Source: CAZJQD01 sp964548165 [NCBI: uncultured bacterium]
GTDB lineage: Bacteria > UBA8481
Assembly: GCA_964548165.1 (NCBI GenBank)
Contig: CAZJQD010000002.1
Span: forward strand, 61,509 to 125,508
Direction of reading: 5' to 3'
Length of the DNA: 64,000 nt
Made by a program: the position numbers and the translations under genes. The notes below the pieces were generated by a model that saw nothing but the letters and a program-made list of their open reading frames with translations, ran no database searches and was not told the DNA's origin. Below are positions 52,944 to 60,161 of this stretch, in pieces. Position 1 is the stretch's first letter. Every line of letters starts with the position of its first letter.

Positions 52944-53740
52944 CCGGAGAGGATATCGGCGAGCTTCAGGGCGGAGCCGGCGCCGACGGCCAGGGCCGCC
53001 GCGAGGAGAAAGGCCTCGATCCCTCTTGCCAGTCCCGAGACAAGGTCGCCCTCGATCGTATCGCGGACCGAGTTGGTGATCGCGATGCCGGGAACGAGGA
53101 GCATGAGGGGGCCGGCGGTGAGGGCCTCGAGCGCGGCGCCGGGGACGAGGGCGACGCCCGCCGACGCCAGGGCCACGACCAGCGCCGCCCCGGCCATGTT
53201 CGCAAAATAGGGCGGAACGCCGCCGCGATCCAGGACATACGAGAGCAGGACGACGATGGGGCCGACTACAAGGCCGATCACGAAGTCGATGTCGCCGCCG
53301 CCGAAGAGGAGGGCGAAGGAGGCGGCGATGAAGGCGCCGGAGGTCAGCTTGATGGCGAGCTCGAAACGCCTGGGCGCGGTGCGCGGGCTCAGCTGTCGCT
53401 CGAAATCCGAGCGCGTCAGGACGCCGCGTTCGAGGAGCCGCACCAGGTCCTCGATGCGGCAGATGGCGCCAAGATCGAGCGAACGGCGCTCGATGCGCCG
53501 CACGAGGGAACGTTCCGTGCCGCCGCCGGCTCCACCCTCGCCGGACGTGGCCGGGCGTTCACGTCCACTGGCGATGATGCCGGTCGGCGTCACGAATCCG
53601 TCCGCGTCGCCGATCTCCAGGACCCGGGCCGTCCGAAGGAGCAGTTCCTCGGCGCGGTAGGTCTCGCCGCCATTCTCGATGACGCGCCTCGCGACATCGA
53701 CGGCGAGCCTCAGGGAGTCGGGAGCCGTGTCCTGTGTCAT
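52931..53740 (-). CDS. Threonine/serine exporter, ThrE_1-type large subunit (DUF1212)
   Basis: 269 residues. A cytoplasmic N-terminal region (~1-125) holds 'ENGGETYRAEE' and 'VTPTGI', both conserved in ThrE_1. It contains a Gly/Ala/Glu-rich insert (SGEGGAGGGTE) with no known role. About five membrane segments follow, including 'LTSGAFIAASFALLF', 'VPPYFANMAGAALVVAL' and 'PLMLLVPGIAITNSVRD' (family motif VPG.....SxRD). Works with the small subunit that overlaps its end. Upstream, a hairpin separates it from the carboxyltransferase operon. Confidence 0.87.
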   Translation of the reverse strand: MTQDTAPDSLRLAVDVARRVIENGGETYRAEELLLRTARVLEIGDADGFVTPTGIIASGRERPATSGEGGAGGGTERSLVRRIERRSLDLGAICRIEDLVRLLERGVLTRSDFERQLSPRTAPRRFELAIKLTSGAFIAASFALLFGGGDIDFVIGLVVGPIVVLLSYVLDRGGVPPYFANMAGAALVVALASAGVALVPGAALEALTAGPLMLLVPGIAITNSVRDTIEGDLVSGLARGIEAFLLAAALAVGAGSALKLADILSGWAR

Positions 53741-53777
53741 GGGAAGAGCATAGCGGTCGGGAGGGGACAGCGAAATG

Positions 53778-53799
53778 GTGAGAGGAGCCGGGCTCTCAC
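53778..53799 (-). terminator. Hairpin between 5S carboxyltransferase and ThrE genes
   Basis: GTGAGAG (53778-53784) and CTCTCAC (53793-53799) form a perfect 7-bp stem with an 8-base loop, 25 bases beyond the stop at 53824. On the minus strand it is followed by CATTTCG, not a proper T-run, so termination would be partial. Confidence 0.5.
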
Positions 53800-53823
53800 T
53801 TCAGCGGTGGCGAACGAAACGAA

Positions 53824-55338
53824 TCAGGTCGCGGGAGCCGCGTATTTCTTCGCGAGGTATTCCTCGGCCGGCTTGGGGAAGAGGAGGAAGAGCAGCTGGT
53901 CGCGGATCGTCTTCGCCCACTTCGTCTTCTTCGCGACGTCGTTGACGACGTCGATGGGCTTGAGGTACTGGCCCGGCCGCATCGTCAGGGGCTCGGCCGT
54001 CGGTCCGCAGATCTTGCGCACGGTCTCGATGTCGATGGGCCCGGGTGTCTTGCCGTATTTCCCCAGCACCAGGTCCTTGAACTCCTGGCTCGAGATCTTG
54101 TACGGCGTTCCGCAGGTGACGTTGAACGTCGCCTGAGTGCCCACGATCTGGCTGGTGGGCGTGACGAGCGGGACGTAGCCGGCGTCCTTACGGACGCGCG
54201 GGATCTCGTCGAGGATTCTAGGGAGCTGGTCGAGCTGGTTGATGTCCTTGAGCTGGTTGTAGAGGTTCGAGATCATGCCGCCGGGGACCTGGGCGTCGAG
54301 CTGCCCCTCCTCGGCCGGCGGGTAGTTGAACGACTGCACGATCTCCTTCTCGATCATGAGCCGCGCCTTCTCGATCGAGTCGTGATCGCCGTTGGCGATG
54401 AGCGACGCGGCCTTCGCGACGATGGGCCGGAGGTTCTTCGGGCAGGTCGCCGGGAGAGGCTTGGGGAGGTTGCCTGCGTACTTGTCGAGCTTGGCGAGCT
54501 CGGTGCGGATCTTGGCCAACTCCTCCTGGATCTTCGGGTAGAGATCGCGCGTGGCGACCTGGACCTCGAAGCCCATCTCGTCGGCGAACCACCCGAGGAT
54601 CTCGATAGGCGGCTGGCTGGTGGCCCCCGCCATCGGCCCGAACGCGGTGTCGATCCGCTCGACCCCCGCCTCCATCGCGGCCACGGCGGCCGTGATCGCC
54701 AGGCCGTTGGTGCAGTGCGAGTGGAAGTTGATCTCGAGCTTGGACTGGGCCTTGATGCCCTTGACGAGGTCGTAGGCGACCTTCGGGTGGCAGATCCCGG
54801 CCATGTCCTTGATGGCGAGGCAGTCCGCGCCGTCGTCCTCGAAGAGCCTGGCGAGGTTGAGGAAGTACTCGAGGCTGTGGACGGGCGAGGTCGTGTACGA
54901 GAGCGCGGCCTCGGCGACGCCGTTGAAGGTCTTCGTGGCCATCGTGGCGACGATGAGGTTGCGGCTGTCGTTGAGGGCGTCGAAGATGCGCATCTTCGAG
55001 ACGCCGCCGCGGACCGCCTGCTTCATGAAGGTGAAGACGACGTTGTCGGGGTAGGGGGAGTAGGCGAAGAGGTTCTGGCCGCGGCAGAGCGCGCGGATGT
55101 GGATGCCGTCGCCCAGGAACTCGCGGAACCGGTCGAGGCGATCGAAGGGATCCTCGCCCGTGAACCGGAGGCACGAATCCAGCACGGCGCCGCCCCAGAG
55201 CTCGAGTTCCTTGAACCCGGAGTTCTTCAGCATCGGTAGGACGCGCATCGCCTGCGGCGTCGTCATGCGGGTCGCGAGGAGGGACTGGTGCCCGTCGCGG
55301 AGCGAACAATCGACGAACTGGATCTTCTTTGCGGTCAT
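53824..55338 (-). CDS. Pyruvate/oxaloacetate carboxyltransferase subunit (transcarboxylase 5S / PycB / OadA-like)
   Basis: 504 residues, the length of the Propionibacterium 5S subunit. TIM-barrel carboxyltransferase: 'CSLRDGHQSLLATRM' (11-25, metal Asp15), 'ELWGGAVLDSCLRF', 'MRIFDALND', 'CLAIKDMAGI' with Lys177 at the site of the carboxylated lysine (5S Lys184), and 'NFHSHCTNG' with metal His206 and His208. It lacks a C-terminal biotin domain, the carrier being a separate gene upstream. With biotin it moves CO2 between carboxybiotin and pyruvate to give oxaloacetate, or the reverse. 225 non-coding bases with an inverted repeat lie between it and the CoA-transferase gene, so it may be partly independent of the rest of the operon. 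Confidence 0.9.
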   Translation of the reverse strand: MTAKKIQFVDCSLRDGHQSLLATRMTTPQAMRVLPMLKNSGFKELELWGGAVLDSCLRFTGEDPFDRLDRFREFLGDGIHIRALCRGQNLFAYSPYPDNVVFTFMKQAVRGGVSKMRIFDALNDSRNLIVATMATKTFNGVAEAALSYTTSPVHSLEYFLNLARLFEDDGADCLAIKDMAGICHPKVAYDLVKGIKAQSKLEINFHSHCTNGLAITAAVAAMEAGVERIDTAFGPMAGATSQPPIEILGWFADEMGFEVQVATRDLYPKIQEELAKIRTELAKLDKYAGNLPKPLPATCPKNLRPIVAKAASLIANGDHDSIEKARLMIEKEIVQSFNYPPAEEGQLDAQVPGGMISNLYNQLKDINQLDQLPRILDEIPRVRKDAGYVPLVTPTSQIVGTQATFNVTCGTPYKISSQEFKDLVLGKYGKTPGPIDIETVRKICGPTAEPLTMRPGQYLKPIDVVNDVAKKTKWAKTIRDQLLFLLFPKPAEEYLAKKYAAPAT

Positions 55339-55383
55339 GATGGGGTTACCTCGATACGGGGGCTCATGGCCCGACGAAAAATT

Positions 55384-55545
55384 TCACCACGGAGACCACA
55401 GAGACCAGGGAGGAAATCAAGGCGAGTTTCAAAAATTAATGAACAATCCCACAATGCCGACATTGCGAATCGTCGCGTCGGACTGATGTTTTGATTTCGC
55501 CTCGTTGCTGATCCTCTCCGTGGTCCCCGTGGTCTCTGTGGTTCC
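55384..55545. repeat. Inverted repeat built from 'CCACRGAGACCA' motifs
   Basis: Left arm 55384-55409 (TCACCACGGAGACCACAGAGACCAGG) and right arm 55514-55545, whose complement reads GGAACCACAGAGACCACGGGGACC, share inverted copies of CCACAGAGACCA and CCACGG. The middle (~100 bases) is moderately AT-rich with no gene. The arms look like the short 'cacagagaccacggag' repeat family seen scattered between genes in environmental genomes. It splits the propionate operon. Confidence 0.6.
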
Positions 55546-55563
55546 AATTGCGTTTCCAAATTC

Positions 55564-57048
55564 CTACTCCCACTTCACGTCGTGCATGTCGCCGGTCTGC
55601 ATGAACTGCTGGTGCATGCGGAAGGCCAGCGCCAGCGTGTGGGGCGTGTGCGCGGGGCCGGCGACGTTGAGGTAACCTTCCAGCTCCGCGCGGAACGACG
55701 GGTGGACGCAGTGCTCGAGGAGGATATGGGCGCGCTCGGCCGGCGACTTGCCGCGGAGGTCGGCGACGCCGTGCTCGGTCACGACGACGTGGACGGAGTG
55801 CTCGCTGTGATCGAGGTGCGTGCACAACGGGACGATGGCCGAGATCTTGCCGGCCTTGGCCGCGGAGGGGCAGGTGAAGATCGAGAGGTAGGCGTTCCGG
55901 GTGAAGTCGCCGGATCCGCCGATCCCGTTCATCATCTGCTTGCCGAGGACGTGCGTGGAGTTGACGTTGCCGAAGAGGTCGACCTCGAGGGCGGTGTTGA
56001 TCGAGACGAGCCCGAGGCGGCGGACGATCTCCGGGTTGTTGGCGATCTCCTGCGGCCGGAGGACCACCTTGGAGCGATAGGACTCCAGGTCGCGGCGGAA
56101 CGCGGCCATGCCGTCGGGGGAGAGCGTGAGGGAGACGCCGCTGGCGAAGGTGCAGCGGTCGTTCTGGAGGAGCGCGAGGACGGAGTCCTGGATGACCTCC
56201 GTGTACATCTGGAACGCGGGAATGTCGGGATGGCGCCCGAGAGCGCCGAGCACCGCGTTGGCCACGTTGCCGACGCCGGACTGGAGCGGCAGGAACTCGC
56301 GAGGGATCCGGCCGGCGGCGAGTTCGGCGGCGAGGAACTCGGCGACGTGGTTGCCGATGGCGGTCGTGACGTCCGTCGCCGGATCGAAGCCGCCCAGCTC
56401 GTCGGGTTCGTTGGTGCGGACGACGCCGCGGATGCGCGCGGGATCGACTTTTACTCCGACGGTGCCGATGCGATCGGACGGAGTGTAGACGGGGATCTCG
56501 CGGCGGCGCGGCGGATCGAGCGGCTGGTAGCAATCGTGGAATCCCCGGAGGGCGGCCGGCTGGTCGGCGTTCAGCTCGACGAGGATGTTCTCGGCGAGGG
56601 CGAGGACGGTGGGGGAGATACCGACGGAGGTCGTGAGGATGATCTCGCCGTCGTCGGTGATCTCGGAGGCCTCGACGACGGCCCAGTGAACGGGGCCGAG
56701 GAAGCCGTAGCGGAGGTACTGCGCGACCTGGGAGAGGTGGAGGTCGAAGAAGCGCGTGTCGCCGCGGTTGATGCTCTTTCGGAGGTGAGCATCGGACTGG
56801 TAGGGCGTCCGAAAGAGGACGGCGTCGGCCTGGGCGAGGGCGCCGTCAAGCGAGGGGCCGGTGGAGGCGCCGGTGATGACGCCGACGCGATAGGCGCGGC
56901 CCGCGGCGTGCTCGGCGGTGGCCCGAGCGGCGATGGCGCGCGGAACGGCCTTGGCGGCGCCGGCGGCGGTGAAGCCGCTGAAACCGATCGAGGCGCCGTC
57001 GGGGATGAGAGCCGCGGCTTCCTCGGGTGAAAGAACGGGGTAGCGCAT
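55564..57048 (-). CDS. Acetyl-CoA hydrolase/transferase family, succinate CoA-transferase type
   Basis: 494 residues, typical length for AarC/ScpC/Cat1 proteins. Family text: 'LIPDGASIGFSGFTAAGAAKAVPRA' (start), 'GASTGPSLDGALAQADAVLFRTPYQSD', 'VVEASEITDDGEIILTTSVGISP', 'VYTPSDRIGTVGVKVDPARIRGVV', 'AFQMYTEVIQDS' where Glu near 282 is the active-site glutamate that forms the glutamyl-CoA thioester (AarC Glu294), and 'MNGIGGSGDFTRNAYLSIF'. It moves CoA between acyl-CoA and a free acid. In this operon the obvious reaction is propionyl-CoA + succinate to propionate + succinyl-CoA, the closing step of the Wood-Werkman cycle; acetate is an alternative acceptor. Its start overlaps the preceding gene's stop by one base (TGATG). 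Confidence 0.87.
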   Translation of the reverse strand: MRYPVLSPEEAAALIPDGASIGFSGFTAAGAAKAVPRAIAARATAEHAAGRAYRVGVITGASTGPSLDGALAQADAVLFRTPYQSDAHLRKSINRGDTRFFDLHLSQVAQYLRYGFLGPVHWAVVEASEITDDGEIILTTSVGISPTVLALAENILVELNADQPAALRGFHDCYQPLDPPRRREIPVYTPSDRIGTVGVKVDPARIRGVVRTNEPDELGGFDPATDVTTAIGNHVAEFLAAELAAGRIPREFLPLQSGVGNVANAVLGALGRHPDIPAFQMYTEVIQDSVLALLQNDRCTFASGVSLTLSPDGMAAFRRDLESYRSKVVLRPQEIANNPEIVRRLGLVSINTALEVDLFGNVNSTHVLGKQMMNGIGGSGDFTRNAYLSIFTCPSAAKAGKISAIVPLCTHLDHSEHSVHVVVTEHGVADLRGKSPAERAHILLEHCVHPSFRAELEGYLNVAGPAHTPHTLALAFRMHQQFMQTGDMHDVKWE

Positions 57049-57470
57049 CAGCGGATCCGGTGGGAGGCGAAGATGTCGTGGCGACCGGCGGTGCGCCAGG
57101 CGCCGCCCTGGTCCTCGCCGATGACGAGCGCGTAGTGCAGGACGACGGGCTTGCCGATCGCGGCGTAAGCGGCGGCGGTCAGGAGCGCGACGAGCTCGGC
57201 GGGGAGGATGGAGGCGGGCTGAGCCGCGGGTGCGACAGCGGCCGACACAGAGGGGAGAGCGGGAGCGGACGCGAGGCGATCGCGGAGCTCGGTGAGCGCC
57301 GTCGAATCGGCGGACGAACGGGTCTCGAGTTCCTCCAGTCGCGCTTCGAGACGCGCGATATGAGCGCGCAGGGCCGCAGCCATGCGACGACTTGCGACCC
57401 AGGCGATCGTGAAGAGGGCCAGGAGGAGGACGAGCCCGAGGACCTGGAGCGCGACGGCGGCGCCGATCAC
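57048..57470 (-). CDS. OadG-like small membrane anchor subunit of a biotin-dependent decarboxylase
   Basis: 140 residues. One N-terminal membrane segment (AAVALQVLGLVLLLALFTIAWVA, ~4-26), a coiled coil (ALRAHIARLEARLEELETR), an Ala/Pro/Ser linker and a C-terminal piece 'PAELVALLTAAAYAAIGKPVVLHYALVIGEDQGGAWRTAGRHDIFASHRIR'. This matches the layout of OadG/MmdC-type gamma/delta subunits, which tie the carboxyltransferase to the membrane sodium pump. No beta subunit (OadB/MmdB) is nearby. It lies between the biotin carrier and the CoA-transferase. Similarity is short, so family is probable rather than certain. Confidence 0.68.
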   Translation of the reverse strand: MIGAAVALQVLGLVLLLALFTIAWVASRRMAAALRAHIARLEARLEELETRSSADSTALTELRDRLASAPALPSVSAAVAPAAQPASILPAELVALLTAAAYAAIGKPVVLHYALVIGEDQGGAWRTAGRHDIFASHRIR

Positions 57471-57507
57471 GTAGAGGACTCCCTTCCCCCGCGCCGAGGA
57501 GCGACGA

Positions 57508-57915
57508 TCACGCCAGTTTCACCACCGGGTGGCCTTCACCGACCACGTCGCCGACGGCGCAATTGATGGCGTCGACCTTGCCGCTCGAGGGAGCACAGAC
57601 GTCGACGAACATCTTCATGGCTTCCATGGTGATGAGCTTGTCCCCGACGGCGACGGTGGCGCCGACCGTCACGTGGATGGTCGTGACCTTGCCGGCCACG
57701 GGGGCCCCGACGTCACCGGGGGCCACGGATGGCGCCGCGGCCACGGGGGCGGCGGCGGTTTGCTCCGCCGCGGGCGCGCCCACGGGAGGCGGCGTGTAGG
57801 CCGGGCGCTGGGCGAAGACGGGTTGCCCGACGTTGTCCACGTCGTCGAGGATCTCGACGACCATGTCGTAGGTCTTGCCTTCGAGGGTGACGCGAAGCTT
57901 CCGGATCTTGGTCAT
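57508..57915 (-). CDS. Biotin carboxyl carrier protein (transcarboxylase 1.3S / MmdC / AccB-type)
   Basis: 135 residues from ATG 57915, which overlaps the 12S stop (ATGA); the longer frame further upstream is a shadow of that gene. The N-terminus 'KLRVTLEGKTYDMVVEIL' is that of 1.3S carriers, then a Pro/Ala linker (~40-66), then the biotinyl domain 'VGAPVAGKVTTIHVTVGATVAVGDKLITMEAMKMFVDVCAPSSGKVDAINCAVGDVVGEGHPVVKLA', with the biotinylated lysine in EAMKM (Lys101). It shuttles carboxyl groups between the 12S and 5S subunits. No biotin carboxylase gene is present, which fits transcarboxylation rather than ATP-driven carboxylation. Confidence 0.93.
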   Translation of the reverse strand: MTKIRKLRVTLEGKTYDMVVEILDDVDNVGQPVFAQRPAYTPPPVGAPAAEQTAAAPVAAAPSVAPGDVGAPVAGKVTTIHVTVGATVAVGDKLITMEAMKMFVDVCAPSSGKVDAINCAVGDVVGEGHPVVKLA

Positions 57916-59465
57916 AGAGGTATATTCCCATGTTTCTTCGGCGGGCGCGTGACCCGCTTCGAGAGATGTTTGCGGAGCGAGAGCGCCACGGCGGCGCGCG
58001 TCTCCGCGGGTTCGATGACGTCGGTGACCATGGCCGCGCCGGCGGCCTGGTAGGGCGAGGCGAACCGTTCCCGGTACTCGGCGGCCAGTTCCGCGTGGCG
58101 CGCCTTCGGGTCCTTCGCTTCCTTCAGTTCCTTCTTGTAGAGGATGTTGACGGCGCCCTCCGCGCCCATCACGGCGATCTCGGAGGTGGGCCAGGCGTAG
58201 ACGATGTCGGCCTCCATGTCCTTGGAACACATCGCGAGGTAGGCGCCCCCGTAGGCCTTGCGCATGATGACCGTGATCTTGGGAACCGAGGCGCTGGCGT
58301 AGGCGAAGAGCATCTTGGCGCCGTGCCGGATGATGCCCCCGCGCTCCTGCTGGAGCCCCGGCAGGAAGCCCGGGGTGTCGACGAGCGTGACGAGCGGGAT
58401 GTTGAAGGCGTTGCAGAACCGGATGAAGCGCGCGCCCTTGTCGGAGCTGTCGATGTCGAGAGTGCCCGCCTTCACGGAGGGCTGGTTGGCGATGATGCCC
58501 ACGACCACGCCGCAGATGCGGGCGAAGCCGACGACGAGGTTCGGGGCGAAGAGCGCGTGAACCTCCAGGAAGCGTCCGCCGTCGACGAGCCGGTGGATGA
58601 CGCGCTTCACGTCGTAGGCGGCGTTCGACTTGTCCGGGACGATCGCGTCCATCTCCTCGTCGCGGGCCATGTCGACCTGCTGGGCAAGGTCGTGCGGGGG
58701 ATCGAGGAGGTTGTTGGCAGGGAGATAAGAGAGGAGTTCCTGGACGAGCATGACGGCCTCGCCGTCGTTGGCCGCGAGGAAATGGGCGTTGCCGCTGACG
58801 CCGGCGTGGACCTCGGGATCGCCGATATCCTTCATGGTCACCGTCTGGCCGGTCGCGGCCTTGATGACGTCGGGGCCGCAGATGAACATGTTCGAACTGC
58901 CGCGGACCATGATGACCCAGTCGCAGAGCGCGGGGCTGTAGGCGGCGCCGCCCGCGCACGGGCCGGCGATGACGGCGATCTGGGGGACGACGCCCGAGAG
59001 CTGGACGTTCATGTTGAAGACGCGGCCGTAACCAGAGAGCGAGTCGACGCCCTCCTGGATGCGGGCTCCGCCGGAGTCGTTGAAGCAGACGACGGGCGTG
59101 CCGAGCCGGAGGGCATTCTCCATGGCGTCGACGATCTTCTGGGCATGGATGCGCCCGAGCGATCCCCCCGCCACGGTGAAGTCCTGGCTGAACGAGGTGA
59201 CCGGACGGCCGTGCACGTAGCCGAGCCCGACGACGACGGCGTCGGCGGGGAGGTGCTTCTCGGGCATGCCGAAATCATGGCACTGGTGCTGGGCGTGGAG
59301 CCCGGACTCCTGGAACGTGCCGGGATCGAAGAGCGCCAGCGCGCGGTCGCGGGCCGTCATGAGGCCCTTGGCACGCCGCTCGGCCTGCTTGTCCTCGCCA
59401 CCACCCGCGAGGGCGGTCGCCCGTCGCTTGGCCAGCTCCTTCTTCATCGCCTTCGGGGTGGCCAT
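57912..59465 (-). CDS. Methylmalonyl-CoA carboxyltransferase 12S subunit / methylmalonyl-CoA decarboxylase alpha
   Basis: 517 residues, the size of MmdA and 12S. Crotonase-like carboxyltransferase with two halves: 'TPVVCFNDSGGARIQEGVDSL', 'QIAVIAGPCAGGAAYSPALCDWVIMV' (oxyanion hole), 'GNAHFLAANDGEA', then 'VGIIANQPSVKAGTLDIDSSDKGARFIRFCNAFNIPLVTLVDTPGFLPGLQQE', 'IRHGAKMLFAYA', 'ITVIMRKAYGGAYLAM', 'ADIVYAWPTSEIAVMGAEGAVNILY', and the usual end 'KKHGNIPL'. It carries carboxyl from methylmalonyl-CoA to the biotin carrier, giving propionyl-CoA. A propionyl-CoA carboxylase beta role is possible by sequence, but no biotin carboxylase lies here. Start overlaps the epimerase stop by one base. Confidence 0.92.
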   Translation of the reverse strand: MATPKAMKKELAKRRATALAGGGEDKQAERRAKGLMTARDRALALFDPGTFQESGLHAQHQCHDFGMPEKHLPADAVVVGLGYVHGRPVTSFSQDFTVAGGSLGRIHAQKIVDAMENALRLGTPVVCFNDSGGARIQEGVDSLSGYGRVFNMNVQLSGVVPQIAVIAGPCAGGAAYSPALCDWVIMVRGSSNMFICGPDVIKAATGQTVTMKDIGDPEVHAGVSGNAHFLAANDGEAVMLVQELLSYLPANNLLDPPHDLAQQVDMARDEEMDAIVPDKSNAAYDVKRVIHRLVDGGRFLEVHALFAPNLVVGFARICGVVVGIIANQPSVKAGTLDIDSSDKGARFIRFCNAFNIPLVTLVDTPGFLPGLQQERGGIIRHGAKMLFAYASASVPKITVIMRKAYGGAYLAMCSKDMEADIVYAWPTSEIAVMGAEGAVNILYKKELKEAKDPKARHAELAAEYRERFASPYQAAGAAMVTDVIEPAETRAAVALSLRKHLSKRVTRPPKKHGNIPL

Positions 59466-59911
59466 CAGTGATCGTCCTTCGTGCCGGTCGATGCTGGCGC
59501 GCCGGTTGATGCCGGCTGGCAGAATTCCGTCAGGACCCCGAAGGTGGACTTGGGGTGCAGGAAAGCCACCTGCATCCCGTGCGCACCCGCGAAGGGCTTC
59601 TCGTGGATGAGCTTCACGCCGGCGGCGGAGGCCTGGGACAATTGGGCGGCAATCTCATCGGTCTGGAACGCGACATGGTGGATACCTTCGCCGTTCTTCT
59701 CGATGAACTTGGCGATCGTGCTCTCGGGGGAGGTGGGCTCGAGGAGTTCGAGCGTGACCTCGCCGATGGGCAGGAAGGCGACCCGGACCTGCTGGGATTC
59801 GACCGTCTCACGCCGTGAACAGACCAGGCCGAGGGCCTTCTGGTAATAGGGGAGGACGGCGTCGATGGAGCGGACGGCGATGCCGATATGGTTGATCCGT
59901 TTCAAGCTCAT
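59465..59911 (-). CDS. mce: Methylmalonyl-CoA epimerase
   Basis: 148 residues of the glyoxalase/bleomycin-resistance (VOC) fold. Metal ligands by family pattern: His8 (INHIGIAV), His78/79 (GIHHVAFQTDEI) and Glu129 (VLTEFC). 'PYYQKALGL', 'ELLEPTSPESTIAKFIEKNGEGIHHVAF' and 'HPKSTFGVL' are standard epimerase text. It converts (S)- and (R)-methylmalonyl-CoA so that mutase product can feed the carboxyltransferase. It is the first gene of the propionate operon, downstream of a good promoter at 59996-60024. The Ser/Thr/Gly tail (PASTGAPASTGTKDDH) is longer than usual and low-complexity. Confidence 0.92.
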   Translation of the reverse strand: MSLKRINHIGIAVRSIDAVLPYYQKALGLVCSRRETVESQQVRVAFLPIGEVTLELLEPTSPESTIAKFIEKNGEGIHHVAFQTDEIAAQLSQASAAGVKLIHEKPFAGAHGMQVAFLHPKSTFGVLTEFCQPASTGAPASTGTKDDH

Positions 59912-59995
59912 TCTTTCACCTTCATCCAGCCAAGATTATGGCCCGATACCTGCGCCCGACGCTAGGATACCCGAGCCCGAAGCTAGATTGTGAAA

Positions 59996-60024
59996 AGTAT
60001 AACTCTATGGGAAACTTTTCTCAA
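59996..60024 (-). promoter_or_regulatory. Sigma-70-type promoter of the propionate operon
   Basis: On the minus strand, TTGAGA (60024-60019), exactly 17 bases, then TATACT (60001-59996). The start site would be near 59988, giving a leader of about 77 bases before the epimerase ATG. The region is strikingly AT-rich against its surroundings. Confidence 0.7.
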
Positions 60025-60035
60025 TATCTCTGTTT

Positions 60036-60048
60036 CAGATTTAATCTG
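60036..60048. promoter_or_regulatory. Palindrome CAGATT-T-AATCTG upstream of the -35 box
   Basis: A perfect 6-bp inverted repeat with one central base, about 11 bases upstream of the -35 box. Its size and location suit a dimeric activator site, but no regulator gene is nearby and the match could be chance. Confidence 0.35.
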
Positions 60049-60161
60049 TAGGCGAACGGGTCGAAAATTCGTCTCGTAACGGTCATTAAATCAACGCTTT
60101 ATAGTTTACTGTCGTGAACGGTGCGGCGTCCGGTGGTCCTCGTGGCCCTTGTGAGGCGAAC

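Noticed and set aside
57930-59471. 513-codon open frame on the plus strand opposite the 12S carboxyltransferase
   Set aside because: Its translation is Gly/Arg/Asp/Val-rich with no domain, and it is the GC-driven mirror of a gene with full family motifs on the other strand.
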